This document shows, in pieces, positions 1 through 6,096 of a stretch of DNA of 15,000 bases. The stretch is from Paenibacillus uliginis N3/975 (GTDB lineage Bacteria; Bacillota; Bacilli; Paenibacillales; Paenibacillaceae). The stretch covers positions 750,931-765,930 of the forward strand of contig NZ_LT840184.1 of assembly GCF_900177425.1 (NCBI RefSeq), written 5' to 3'. The notes beneath the pieces are model-generated. The model worked only from the letters and a program-made list of their open reading frames with translations, had not been told where the DNA came from and made no database searches. Every line of letters starts with the position of its first letter. Position 1 is the first letter of the stretch. The position numbers were made by a program, and so were the translations under genes.

Positions 1-20
1 TTGGATTCCTTTTGGACATC

Positions 21-85
21 ATAAAAAACTCCCATCATTAGTAGAGTAGAATTTTGTTTTTTTCTACTGTCTACTATGATGGGAG
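21..85 (-). terminator. Strong intrinsic terminator acting on minus-strand transcripts
   Basis: Positions 29-51 pair with 62-85 as an imperfect 22-bp stem (10 bp, one bulged T at 39, 6 bp, bulged G/T at 68-69, 6 bp) around a T-rich 10-nt loop. Read on the minus strand the stem is followed by a run of six U (complement of 23-28). On the plus strand nothing T-rich follows the stem, so it is oriented to stop leftward transcription. No minus-strand gene is visible to its right, so its client is unknown. Confidence 0.7.
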
Positions 86-154
86 CATATCAATTTATCC
101 TCGGGTAGCCTGTTTTCTTTTTGTACTCTCGGTGAGTTTAGTTGGATGTGCGCT

Positions 155-179
155 TAGCATCTCACAACAGAGAGTGTGC
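155..179 (+). repeat. Direct repeat copy 1 (pairs with 502-527)
   Basis: The 25-nt string beginning TAGCATCTCACAA and ending GTGTGC recurs at 502-527 with two substitutions and one inserted A. The copies are in the same orientation, about 347 nt apart, and bracket the structured block. Confidence 0.6.
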
Positions 180-364
180 AGCGAAATGCAGTCTATCTCT
201 TAGGCCCCTTTTAACTAGTACTTAAAGCAGAAAGTTATATAATCATCATTTATAGATCGTAATTGAGCGGCAAGTTTTAAATGAGATAAAAACGGAGGGC
301 TACTTTCAAGAGGCTTATTGTTTTTGAGTTGGACATGCATTTAACAGCGGAGAGGAGGAAGCGA

Positions 365-471
365 TTCCGAAAAGCGTAGCGATAAAAGTTTTCCGAAGGA
401 AAGCTCGCATCGGAAGCATAAGCTGTCCCCGGATTTTAACGATTGATTAAATACTAAAGAAATCTGGGGGC
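365..471 (+). other. Two-stem structured element, candidate non-coding RNA or dispersed repeat
   Basis: Stem 1 spans 365-415: TTCCGA (365-370) pairs with TCGGAA (410-415), GCG (374-376) with CGC (406-408), AGC (378-380) with GCT (403-405), and TTTCC (390-394) with GGAAA (398-402) around a GAA loop, giving one long irregular hairpin of 17 bp. Stem 2 pairs 426-436 with 460-470 (11 bp, of which two are G-U) around a 23-nt loop. On the minus strand those two G-U pairs become A-C mismatches, which favours a plus-strand RNA. There is no typical terminator directly after it. It matches no riboswitch class that I recognise. Confidence 0.35.
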
Positions 472-501
472 AAGAGCGATTGTGGGAACGATTCGTACTC
501 A

Positions 502-527
502 TAGCGTCTCACAAACAGAGGGTGTGC
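502..527 (+). repeat. Direct repeat copy 2 (pairs with 155-179)
   Basis: This is the second copy of the TAGC(A/G)TCTCACAA...GTGTGC repeat, with 23 of 25 aligned bases shared and one extra A. It lies just 3' of the structured block and about 70 nt upstream of the ECF promoter of the sigma factor operon. Confidence 0.6.
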
Positions 528-597
528 CTTTTATACTGATTATTTTACGATGGTGGTATTCATGAGAACGTACCCTTCATTTTTTTCTCTCACGCAT

Positions 598-623
598 TGA
601 ACGTTTTCAGGGTGCTAATCGTA
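598..623 (+). promoter_or_regulatory. ECF-sigma promoter of the sigY operon, probably autoregulatory
   Basis: TGAACG (598-603) and CGTA (620-623) are separated by exactly 16 nt, the usual architecture of ECF promoters in Bacillus. As I recall, the B. subtilis SigY promoter has a TGAACG -35 and a CGTC -10, so this fits autoregulation. A T-rich tract (578-586) lies just upstream. Transcription would start about 30 nt before the sigma factor start codon. I saw no second match to this motif elsewhere in the window. Confidence 0.75.
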
Positions 624-659
624 TTACCATAGGAATGCGAAAGAGGTGATCAAGTTCGT

Positions 660-1196
660 ATGAAAGGTGAAGATGAGGAAGTAATCCGTCTGGCGAAAAA
701 GGGCGACACCACAGCTATGGCGCAGCTGTTTCAGCAGCATTATTCCTTTTTATATAAATATTTGCTTAAAGTCACCATGAATCCGTCAGTTGCTGAGGAT
801 ACAGCACAGGATACGATTATCCGCTGCATGGAGAATATAGGGCGTTACAATGGCTCATCTTCCTTTTCCTCATGGATGATTACGATTGCTACCCGTATTT
901 ATGTGGATAAAGTTAGGCGGAAGAAGCGGGAACAAAAGTGGCTACTGAATGAACGGGAACAGGGAATCCGAAGGATGCGCTGGCAGCTTAAAAGCCGTGA
1001 CGAAGAGTGGAACGATCTGATGGAGTCACTATCCCGTTTATCTGATGACCATCGGATAGCCATTTTACTGAAGCATTATTACGGTTACAGCTATGAGGAG
1101 ATTGGGGATATGCTAGGTGTTCCCGCGGGAACGATAAAATCACGAACAGCCTACGGCATCAAATCATTGCGGAAGGAGATGAACTCGGATGTCTAA
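660..1196 (+). CDS. sigY: ECF RNA polymerase sigma factor, SigY type
   Basis: This is an extracytoplasmic-function sigma factor of 178 residues. Region 2 covers about residues 23-92 (core binding and -10 recognition, with the AEDTAQDT helix at 45-52 and a basic KVRRKKRE end). Region 4 covers about 122-172 and has a helix-turn-helix at 145-165 (YEEIGDMLGVPAGTIKSR) for -35 recognition. The ATG is supported by AGAGGTGAT nine bases upstream. Its stop overlaps the next gene by 8 bp. The gene order behind it (small two-helix membrane proteins, then an ABC ATPase and permease) is that of the B. subtilis sigY-yxlCDEFG operon, which is the main reason for naming it SigY. An ECF promoter directly upstream suggests autoactivation. 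Confidence 0.85.
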   Translation: MKGEDEEVIRLAKKGDTTAMAQLFQQHYSFLYKYLLKVTMNPSVAEDTAQDTIIRCMENIGRYNGSSSFSSWMITIATRIYVDKVRRKKREQKWLLNEREQGIRRMRWQLKSRDEEWNDLMESLSRLSDDHRIAILLKHYYGYSYEEIGDMLGVPAGTIKSRTAYGIKSLRKEMNSDV

Positions 1197-1521
1197 AATA
1201 CCGGATCAAGAAGATGAACAATTTATTGCGAACTTGAAGGTAGAACTGAACCGTATGGACTCTGCTTTTGATGAGCCTACACCTTCGTTAGCTGATTTTA
1301 ATGAATTGGCTGTCCATACACTGGCGAATCAGAAGCGGAGATGGAGAAAAGAGTTTTTTATTTTTCTGTTGGTAGCTTTATTTATCGTCAGCGCTATTTT
1401 TGTTGCAGCATGGTGGGATCCTGTTGTGCTGTTGTTGATCCACGGAAGTAGTATGCTGATTGGTGCTGTGATCTTAACGGTATCGCTTACTTCCAGAGGA
1501 AGCAGGGATTTTCATGAATGA
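1189..1521 (+). CDS. yxlC: YxlC-like membrane protein, probable anti-SigY factor
   Basis: The 110-residue protein has a cytoplasmic N-terminal part of about 54 residues containing TPSLADFNEL, followed by two membrane helices at about 55-76 and 78-100. This layout (soluble sigma-contacting segment plus membrane anchor) and its position directly after the sigma gene fit YxlC. In B. subtilis the small genes following sigY keep SigY activity low, and YxlC is thought to take part; sigma binding here is inference. It overlaps sigY by 8 bp, and GGAAGGAG at 1171-1178 serves as its ribosome binding site, so translational coupling is likely. No zinc-binding anti-sigma HxxxCxxC motif is present. Confidence 0.75.
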   Translation: MSKIPDQEDEQFIANLKVELNRMDSAFDEPTPSLADFNELAVHTLANQKRRWRKEFFIFLLVALFIVSAIFVAAWWDPVVLLLIHGSSMLIGAVILTVSLTSRGSRDFHE

Positions 1522-1720
1522 TGTAAGTGAGGTACCTGTATGGGTTCTGGTTGGAATGACAATCCTTGTTCTTTCACAGGGGCTATGCCTTTTTACGGAT
1601 GCAAGGAAACGTGGGCTGGGAAAAATGGCCTGGTTCTGGGGAATATGGGGTTCCACGACAATGCCGCTGCCGCTTGTTCTTTACTGGTTCATTGTCATTA
1701 GGCCAAGACGAAAGAAATAG
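1514..1720 (+). CDS. yxlD: YxlD-like small membrane protein
   Basis: The 68-residue protein has two hydrophobic segments at about 8-26 and 38-62, separated by a cytoplasmic DARKRG turn (29-34), and ends in a basic RPRRKK tail. The size, the two-helix layout and the place between yxlC-like and yxlE-like genes match YxlD of B. subtilis, an accessory negative regulator of SigY. It overlaps the preceding gene by 8 bp. The biochemical activity of the family is not established, and sequence alone gives no catalytic motif. Confidence 0.7.
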   Translation: MNDVSEVPVWVLVGMTILVLSQGLCLFTDARKRGLGKMAWFWGIWGSTTMPLPLVLYWFIVIRPRRKK

Positions 1721-1753
1721 AGATCTCATGATTTGAAAAAAGGAGGATTTAAC

Positions 1754-1948
1754 ATGGATATCAACTGGGGATTGATATGGCCTCTTATTGGACTTCAGAT
1801 CATTCTTGCGGTGACTGCATTAATCTCATTGTACAAAGCGGAGCCGGAAGATATAAGAGGTAGCAAGCTGATGTGGGTGTTTATTATTTTGTTGATTAGT
1901 ATTTTCGGAAGTGTTGCGTATTTTGTTGCTGGGAGGAAGAATACATGA
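1754..1948 (+). CDS. yxlE: YxlE-like small membrane protein (phospholipase D N-terminal-like helices)
   Basis: The 64-residue protein has two membrane helices at about 5-26 and 39-59, joined by a loop with LYKAEPEDIRGSK. It resembles the two-helix N-terminal domain found on cardiolipin synthases, here as a stand-alone protein with no HKD catalytic motif. I place the start at ATG 1754 because AAAGGAGG (1738-1746) lies seven bases upstream; the in-frame TTG at 1733 would put this site inside the gene. Its stop overlaps the ATPase start as ATGA. A role with the YxlC and YxlD proteins in restraining the sigma factor is inferred from B. subtilis. Confidence 0.7.
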   Translation: MDINWGLIWPLIGLQIILAVTALISLYKAEPEDIRGSKLMWVFIILLISIFGSVAYFVAGRKNT

Positions 1949-2868
1949 ACGGCAGTCTGTTAAAAGTACGAAATTTGAAAAAAAACTTCGGAAGCATCTC
2001 CCCAGTGAAAGGAATATCTTTTCAAATTGAGCGGGGCTCATGCACAGCACTCCTTGGACCGAATGGAGCGGGTAAAACGACGACGCTTCGTATGTTGGCT
2101 GGTTTAATGGATCCGAGCAGCGGATCGGTAGAATATACGGGGAGTCAGCAGATGGATAGTTGGCGGAACCGGATCGGTTATTTACCGCAATATCCTAAAT
2201 TTTACGGATGGATGACAGGACGAGAGTATATCATTTTCAGCGCGGAAATATCAGGTCTCCGAGGAAGAAAGGCATCGGAAAGGACGGATGAGGTCCTTGC
2301 GCTAGTAGGTTTGAAAGATGCTGCCAAGCGGCGGATATCTGGTTATTCCGGTGGAATGAAGCAGCGGCTCGGACTTGCACAGGCTCTCGTACATGAGCCG
2401 GAACTTCTTTTGCTCGATGAACCGGTCTCGGCTCTCGATCCGCTTGGTCGCAGGGAAGTGATGGATATGATCCGTGAACTGAGTGGCGACAAGATAACCA
2501 TCTTATTTTCCACCCATGTCCTGCATGATGCTGAAGAAATCTGTGATGAGATGGTGTTCATGGTGGATGGTCTGATCGCGGAACAGGGATCCTTGAATGA
2601 GTTGCGTGCCAAATACCGTCAGCCGGTTATTTATGTCGCAATTGAGCCTGAAGGTAATGGAACACAGTGGCTGAAATCTCTTACAACAAGAAGCTTTGTG
2701 ACAGATGCCGAGATCGGTAGAGATTGGGCAAAACTGACAGTGGACGATATAGCGGCTGCGAGAAGGAAGCTAATGGAAGAGATATCAACGAAGGCTCTCC
2801 CACTTGTGCGTTTTGAAGCAGGAACGTCATCACTAGAGGATATGTTCATGAAGGTGGTGAGCAGATGA
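1945..2868 (+). CDS. yxlF: ABC transporter ATP-binding protein, YxlF-like
   Basis: This is the nucleotide-binding subunit of an ABC exporter (307 residues). Walker A is GPNGAGKTT at 38-46, the Q-loop glutamine is Q82, the signature is YSGGMKQR at 134-141, Walker B is ELLLLDEP at 153-160, the D-loop is SALD at 162-165, and the H-loop histidine is H191, so it looks catalytically intact. About 90 residues follow the nucleotide-binding domain, as in other ATPases paired with ABC-2 permeases. GGGAGGAAG stands eight bases before the ATG, and the gene overlaps both neighbours by ATGA. It should pair with the permease that follows. The substrate is unknown; exporters of this type often move lipids, peptides or antibiotics. 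Confidence 0.85.
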   Translation: MNGSLLKVRNLKKNFGSISPVKGISFQIERGSCTALLGPNGAGKTTTLRMLAGLMDPSSGSVEYTGSQQMDSWRNRIGYLPQYPKFYGWMTGREYIIFSAEISGLRGRKASERTDEVLALVGLKDAAKRRISGYSGGMKQRLGLAQALVHEPELLLLDEPVSALDPLGRREVMDMIRELSGDKITILFSTHVLHDAEEICDEMVFMVDGLIAEQGSLNELRAKYRQPVIYVAIEPEGNGTQWLKSLTTRSFVTDAEIGRDWAKLTVDDIAAARRKLMEEISTKALPLVRFEAGTSSLEDMFMKVVSR

Positions 2869-3635
2869 GAGGTTTATGGATATGTTATAAGAAAGAGATG
2901 CTCGAAATTATTCGGAGTTATAAATTCATCTGGGTTCCGGTTGTATTCCTGCTCCTCGGCATCATGCAGCCGGTTTCTACTTATTATTTGCCCGAGATAC
3001 TGTCGATGTCGGCAAATATGCCGGAAGAAGCCTTGGCTTTGTTTAAGATGCCAGCGCCAGGTGAAGTTGTGGCACAGACGCTTAGTCAGTACAGTATGAT
3101 CGGTCTGCTGGTGCTTGTATTGGCTGGCATGAATACCGTAGCCGGTGAACGAACTTCCGGGACTGGGGAGCTGCTGCTGGCGCGTTCAATATCTCCGGCA
3201 GCTATGATTACCGCCAAATGGGGAGCATTGATGACATTGCTTGTGATCTCCTTCGGACTTGGTTTAGCCGGATCGGCTTATTATACTGCCGAGTTGATAG
3301 GTCCGCTGGAATGGAGCCGCATCGCAGCTTCAGGCGGACTGTATACACTGTGGCTTGGCGGGGTACTCAGTCTCGTTCTTCCGCTTGGCGCTGTCTTGAA
3401 AGGACCGGCAGCAGCGTTTATCAGCTTGGCGGTGGCAGCTCTTTTATCGCTCCTTTCCGGATTATTCCCATCTCAGATGAAATGGAGTCCTGGACGTCTC
3501 AGCAGCCTCGCGGCCGAGTGGCTTGTCGGAGGAGCGGGAGCCGCTTATGTACCAGCAGCATTTGCTATCATGATTATGCTGTTGTCGATAGCTGTAGCCG
3601 CTTTACTGCTCAGAAGAAACACCCTTCCCGGATAG
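2865..3635 (+). CDS. yxlG: ABC-2 type permease, YxlG-like
   Basis: The 256-residue integral membrane protein has about six helices (roughly 20-40, 76-93, 120-143, 155-175, 180-200 and 225-247). The motif GERTSGTGELLLARSISP after the second helix is typical of ABC-2/NatB-type permeases. It overlaps the ATPase gene by ATGA and so is very likely its transport partner. It closes the operon. I see no convincing intrinsic terminator in the 145 bp that follow, so some readthrough into the next gene is possible. Confidence 0.8.
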   Translation: MRGLWICYKKEMLEIIRSYKFIWVPVVFLLLGIMQPVSTYYLPEILSMSANMPEEALALFKMPAPGEVVAQTLSQYSMIGLLVLVLAGMNTVAGERTSGTGELLLARSISPAAMITAKWGALMTLLVISFGLGLAGSAYYTAELIGPLEWSRIAASGGLYTLWLGGVLSLVLPLGAVLKGPAAAFISLAVAALLSLLSGLFPSQMKWSPGRLSSLAAEWLVGGAGAAYVPAAFAIMIMLLSIAVAALLLRRNTLPG

Positions 3636-3780
3636 TTAAGCTTACTTTTTAGACTTGTGACTGATCTGTCTTACCATCTGGGTCTTTCGGGTTGTATATT
3701 CTTTTATAACAACATGGACTTTTCTATCACTTTTTAGTAGACTATTGAGATAAAAGAATGACATCTCAGGAGGTAAGACG

Positions 3781-4164
3781 ATGCTGCGTTTAGGGGAAAA
3801 GATTACAATCGTCGAGGACACCTTTGAGCAGAATCTTCCGATCGGTGAGCATGCTTATATAATTGCATACGACCGAAATCCGGACAACGTGTTCGATTAC
3901 GTGATTAGGATTCCGTTTCTCAACCGTAATTTTTTCGTTCCAGCTGAGGATATCGAACTGGAATCCGTCGTGTTGAAGCAGGAAGCCGAGCGGATCGAGC
4001 GGGAAGCGCTCATCGATTTCGCTCTGTCGACATATAATGAAAAGTTGTTTTATCAAGTGATGAACGGCGAGTTGGAATCGGCTGAAGAGGAAGAGGAAGA
4101 GACTAAAGAAACTCTGTCACAGGCAGACTTTATCAAACAAGTAAATCTTCGAGCTTGGATTTAA
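3781..4164 (+). CDS. Small acidic protein with an IDEAL-like motif, function unknown
   Basis: The 127-residue protein has three parts. Residues 1-62 look like a small beta domain (repeated hydrophobic strands ending in FFVPAEDIEL). Residues 63-99 are helical and contain LIDFALSTYNEKLFYQVM, which resembles the IDEAL motif of Firmicutes proteins such as YpiB and ComK. Residues 100-110 are a Glu-rich stretch, followed by a short conserved-looking tail ending NLRAWI. No membrane segment or catalytic motif is seen. AGGAGG stands seven bases before the ATG. It is flanked by its own terminator and may have a weak SigA promoter (TGGACT 3715-3720, TAGACT 3738-3743, 17-bp spacer). I do not recognise a named orthologue; the IDEAL call is by eye. 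Confidence 0.65.
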   Translation: MLRLGEKITIVEDTFEQNLPIGEHAYIIAYDRNPDNVFDYVIRIPFLNRNFFVPAEDIELESVVLKQEAERIEREALIDFALSTYNEKLFYQVMNGELESAEEEEEETKETLSQADFIKQVNLRAWI

Positions 4165-4166
4165 GG

Positions 4167-4193
4167 GAGTCGGCCTAGGGCCGGCTCTTTTTT
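4167..4193 (+). terminator. Intrinsic terminator
   Basis: GAGTCGGCC (4167-4175) pairs with GGCCGGCTC (4179-4187) with one G-U pair around a three-base loop, followed by six T. It begins right after the stop of the IDEAL-like gene and insulates it from gatCAB. Confidence 0.9.
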
Positions 4194-4208
4194 GAAACCC
4201 CCTGATGA

Positions 4209-4237
4209 TTGAATTGTCCATGCTTCTACAATATAAT
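4209..4237 (+). promoter_or_regulatory. SigA promoter of gatCAB
   Basis: TTGAAT (4209-4214) and a perfect TATAAT (4232-4237) have the optimal 17-bp spacer. The expected start near 4244 leaves a leader of about 58 nt before gatC, too short for a T-box or riboswitch. This suggests constitutive expression. Confidence 0.85.
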
Positions 4238-4301
4238 GAGAAAAGTTATCCGCAGACTTTATCCCTTTAATTTGTAAGGGGAAGAAAGAGGAGTGAATTT
4301 C

Positions 4302-4589
4302 ATGAGTATTACAACAAAAGACGTTCAGCATGTGGCCAAGCTGGCCCGTCTGAATTTGACGCCGGAGGAAGAGCAGATGTTCACCGGCCAGCTGAACGCT
4401 ATTTTACAATATGCCGAGAAGTTAAAAGAATTGGACACCGATGGCGTGGAGCCAACAACTCATGTTCTGCATCTCAACAATGTGATGCGTGAGGACAAGG
4501 TCCGTGAAAGCCTGCCGATTGAGAAGGTACTGCTCAATGCGCCGGATGAGGAAGATGGACAGTTTAAAGTACCGGCGGTATTGGAATAG
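4302..4589 (+). CDS. gatC: Asp/Glu-tRNA amidotransferase subunit C
   Basis: GatC (95 residues) is the small stabilising subunit of the GatCAB amidotransferase, which converts misacylated Glu-tRNA(Gln), and in some bacteria Asp-tRNA(Asn), to the amidated form. The hallmark segment VAKLARLNLTPEEE near the N-terminus and the later EPTTHVL...NVMREDKV segment are typical; this last part wraps between GatA and GatB in known structures. I choose ATG 4302 because AGAGGAG (4287-4293) is eight bases upstream; a GTG at 4293 would overlap that site. It is the first gene of a three-gene operon. Confidence 0.95.
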   Translation: MSITTKDVQHVAKLARLNLTPEEEQMFTGQLNAILQYAEKLKELDTDGVEPTTHVLHLNNVMREDKVRESLPIEKVLLNAPDEEDGQFKVPAVLE

Positions 4590-4612
4590 AACCTGAAGGG
4601 AGGATGCTCAAC

Positions 4613-6067
4613 TTGAGTCTGTTTGATTATAAATTATCGGAGATACATAACAAGCTGCAAGAGAAGGAACTGTCGGTTAGCGATCTGGTGGATCAGACGT
4701 TTCAGAATATACAACAACGCGAAGACCGTGTGAAAGCCTACATTACCCTGAATGAGGACGGAGCTCGCTCCGCAGCGAAGCAGCTTGATGACAAGCTGGC
4801 CTCGGGAGAAGCCCGTGGTCCGCTGTTCGGCTTGCCGGTTGGCATTAAGGATAACATTGTGACAGAAGGGCTCCGCACGACGTGCGCAAGCCAGTTTCTA
4901 TCTAACTTTAATCCGGTTTACGATGCAACAGTTACCTCTAAGCTGCGTGCAGCTGATACGGTAACGATCGGCAAGCTGAACATGGATGAATTCGCCATGG
5001 GAGGATCGAACGAGAATTCAAGCTTTTATCCGGTTCGCAACCCGTGGAATCTGGAGCGGGTGCCTGGAGGTTCAAGCGGCGGATCTGCTGCTGCGGTTGC
5101 TGCGGGCGAAGCTTACTTTACGCTGGGATCGGATACCGGCGGATCGATTCGCCAGCCTGCTTCCTATTGCGGTATTGTTGGCTTGAAGCCCACCTATGGC
5201 CTTGTATCGCGTTTTGGTTTGGTCGCTTTTGCATCGTCTCTTGATCAGATCGGGCCTCTCACTAAAAATGTGGAAGACTCCGCTCATGTGCTTCAGGCGA
5301 TTGCAGGTTATGATTCTATGGATTCGACCTCGGCAAAAGTCGACATTCCGGATTATACGAGCGCTCTGACCGGAGATGTTTCCGGTCTGCGGATCGCAGT
5401 GCCTAAGGAGTACTTGGGTGAAGGCGTTGATGCCGAAGTGAAAGAATCCGTGCTGAATGCGTTGAAGGTTCTAGAGGGATTGGGCGCAGTTTGGGAAGAA
5501 GTATCCTTGCCTCATACAGAGTACGCTGTAGCAACCTATTATTTGCTCGCATCTTCAGAAGCTTCTTCTAACTTGGCCCGCTTCGACGGAGTTCGCTACG
5601 GTCAGCGTGCGGATACGGGGAATTTGCTGGATCTGTATCACGAATCCCGTAGTCAGGGCTTTGGTGATGAGGTAAAGCGCCGGATTATGCTCGGAACCTA
5701 TGCGCTGAGCTCAGGCTACTACGATGCCTATTATTTGAAGGCTCAACAAGCCCGTACATTGATTAAACAGGATTTCGACCAAGTATTTGAGAAATATGAC
5801 GTCATCATCGGACCAACAGCACCTACGACCGCCTTCAAGTTGGGTGCGCAGGTAGATGACCCATTGACGATGTATTTAAATGATATTTTGACCATTCCGG
5901 TCAGTCTTGCCGGCGTTCCGGCTGTTAGTGTGCCATGTGGTTTTGCAGGAGGAATGCCTGTAGGAATGCAGGTGATCGGTAAAGCCTTTGACGAGTCCAC
6001 CGTACTGCGTGTTGCACACGCCTATGAACAAAATACAGAACACCACAAACAGCGGCCTGCGCTGTAA
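4613..6067 (+). CDS. gatA: Glu-tRNA(Gln) amidotransferase subunit A
   Basis: GatA (484 residues) is the amidase subunit that releases ammonia from glutamine for transfer to the tRNA-bound glutamate. It has the amidase-signature Ser-cis-Ser-Lys triad: K79 in GIKDN, S154 in GGSSGGS, and S178 in DTGGS. With a TTG start at 4613 these numbers agree with those I recall for S. aureus GatA, and AAGGGAGG (4596-4603) lies nine bases upstream. The ATG at 4604 directly abuts that site and is less likely. The protein begins SLFDYKLSE, like the B. subtilis enzyme, and is full length. It is 23 bp downstream of gatC and 29 bp upstream of gatB. Confidence 0.96.
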   Translation: MSLFDYKLSEIHNKLQEKELSVSDLVDQTFQNIQQREDRVKAYITLNEDGARSAAKQLDDKLASGEARGPLFGLPVGIKDNIVTEGLRTTCASQFLSNFNPVYDATVTSKLRAADTVTIGKLNMDEFAMGGSNENSSFYPVRNPWNLERVPGGSSGGSAAAVAAGEAYFTLGSDTGGSIRQPASYCGIVGLKPTYGLVSRFGLVAFASSLDQIGPLTKNVEDSAHVLQAIAGYDSMDSTSAKVDIPDYTSALTGDVSGLRIAVPKEYLGEGVDAEVKESVLNALKVLEGLGAVWEEVSLPHTEYAVATYYLLASSEASSNLARFDGVRYGQRADTGNLLDLYHESRSQGFGDEVKRRIMLGTYALSSGYYDAYYLKAQQARTLIKQDFDQVFEKYDVIIGPTAPTTAFKLGAQVDDPLTMYLNDILTIPVSLAGVPAVSVPCGFAGGMPVGMQVIGKAFDESTVLRVAHAYEQNTEHHKQRPAL

Positions 6068-6096
6068 AGTGACGGCAGAGAAGGAGGGAACGAGAC

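Larger units (their letters stand above)
86..597. other. Intergenic region without a recognisable gene
   Basis: No open frame with both a start and a ribosome binding site is found on either strand. The stretch holds two pairs of imperfect direct repeats (140-158 with 327-345, and 155-179 with 502-527), a structured block at 365-471, and a purine-rich AGGAGG at 353-358 with no start codon at a useful distance. A weak SigA-like pair (TTGAGC at 263-268, GATAAA at 285-290, 16-bp spacer) could start a plus-strand RNA near 297. A perfect TATAAT at 238-243 has no matching -35. The region may be a degenerate repeat element or a non-coding RNA gene; this is inference. Confidence 0.5.

Noticed and set aside
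1..597. CRISPR array or tRNA/rRNA remnant
   Set aside because: The direct repeats occur only twice, at about 190 and 350 nt spacing, with no cas genes; no cloverleaf or rRNA-like segment is seen.
1733..1753. TTG-started extension of the yxlE-like gene
   Set aside because: The codons translate the AAAGGAGG ribosome binding site of the ATG at 1754.
3218..3652. Plus-strand open frame of 144 codons
   Set aside because: It overlaps yxlG in another frame; its Arg/Ser/Trp-rich composition is that of an out-of-frame reading of a membrane protein gene.
3636..3780. Terminator for the SigY operon
   Set aside because: I looked for a G/C-rich stem followed by T and found none that is convincing; only the short TAAGCTTA palindrome near 3636 precedes a T-run.
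4238..4301. Possible T-box or riboswitch leader for gatCAB
   Set aside because: Only about 58 nt separate the promoter start from gatC, and no antiterminator/terminator pair is present.
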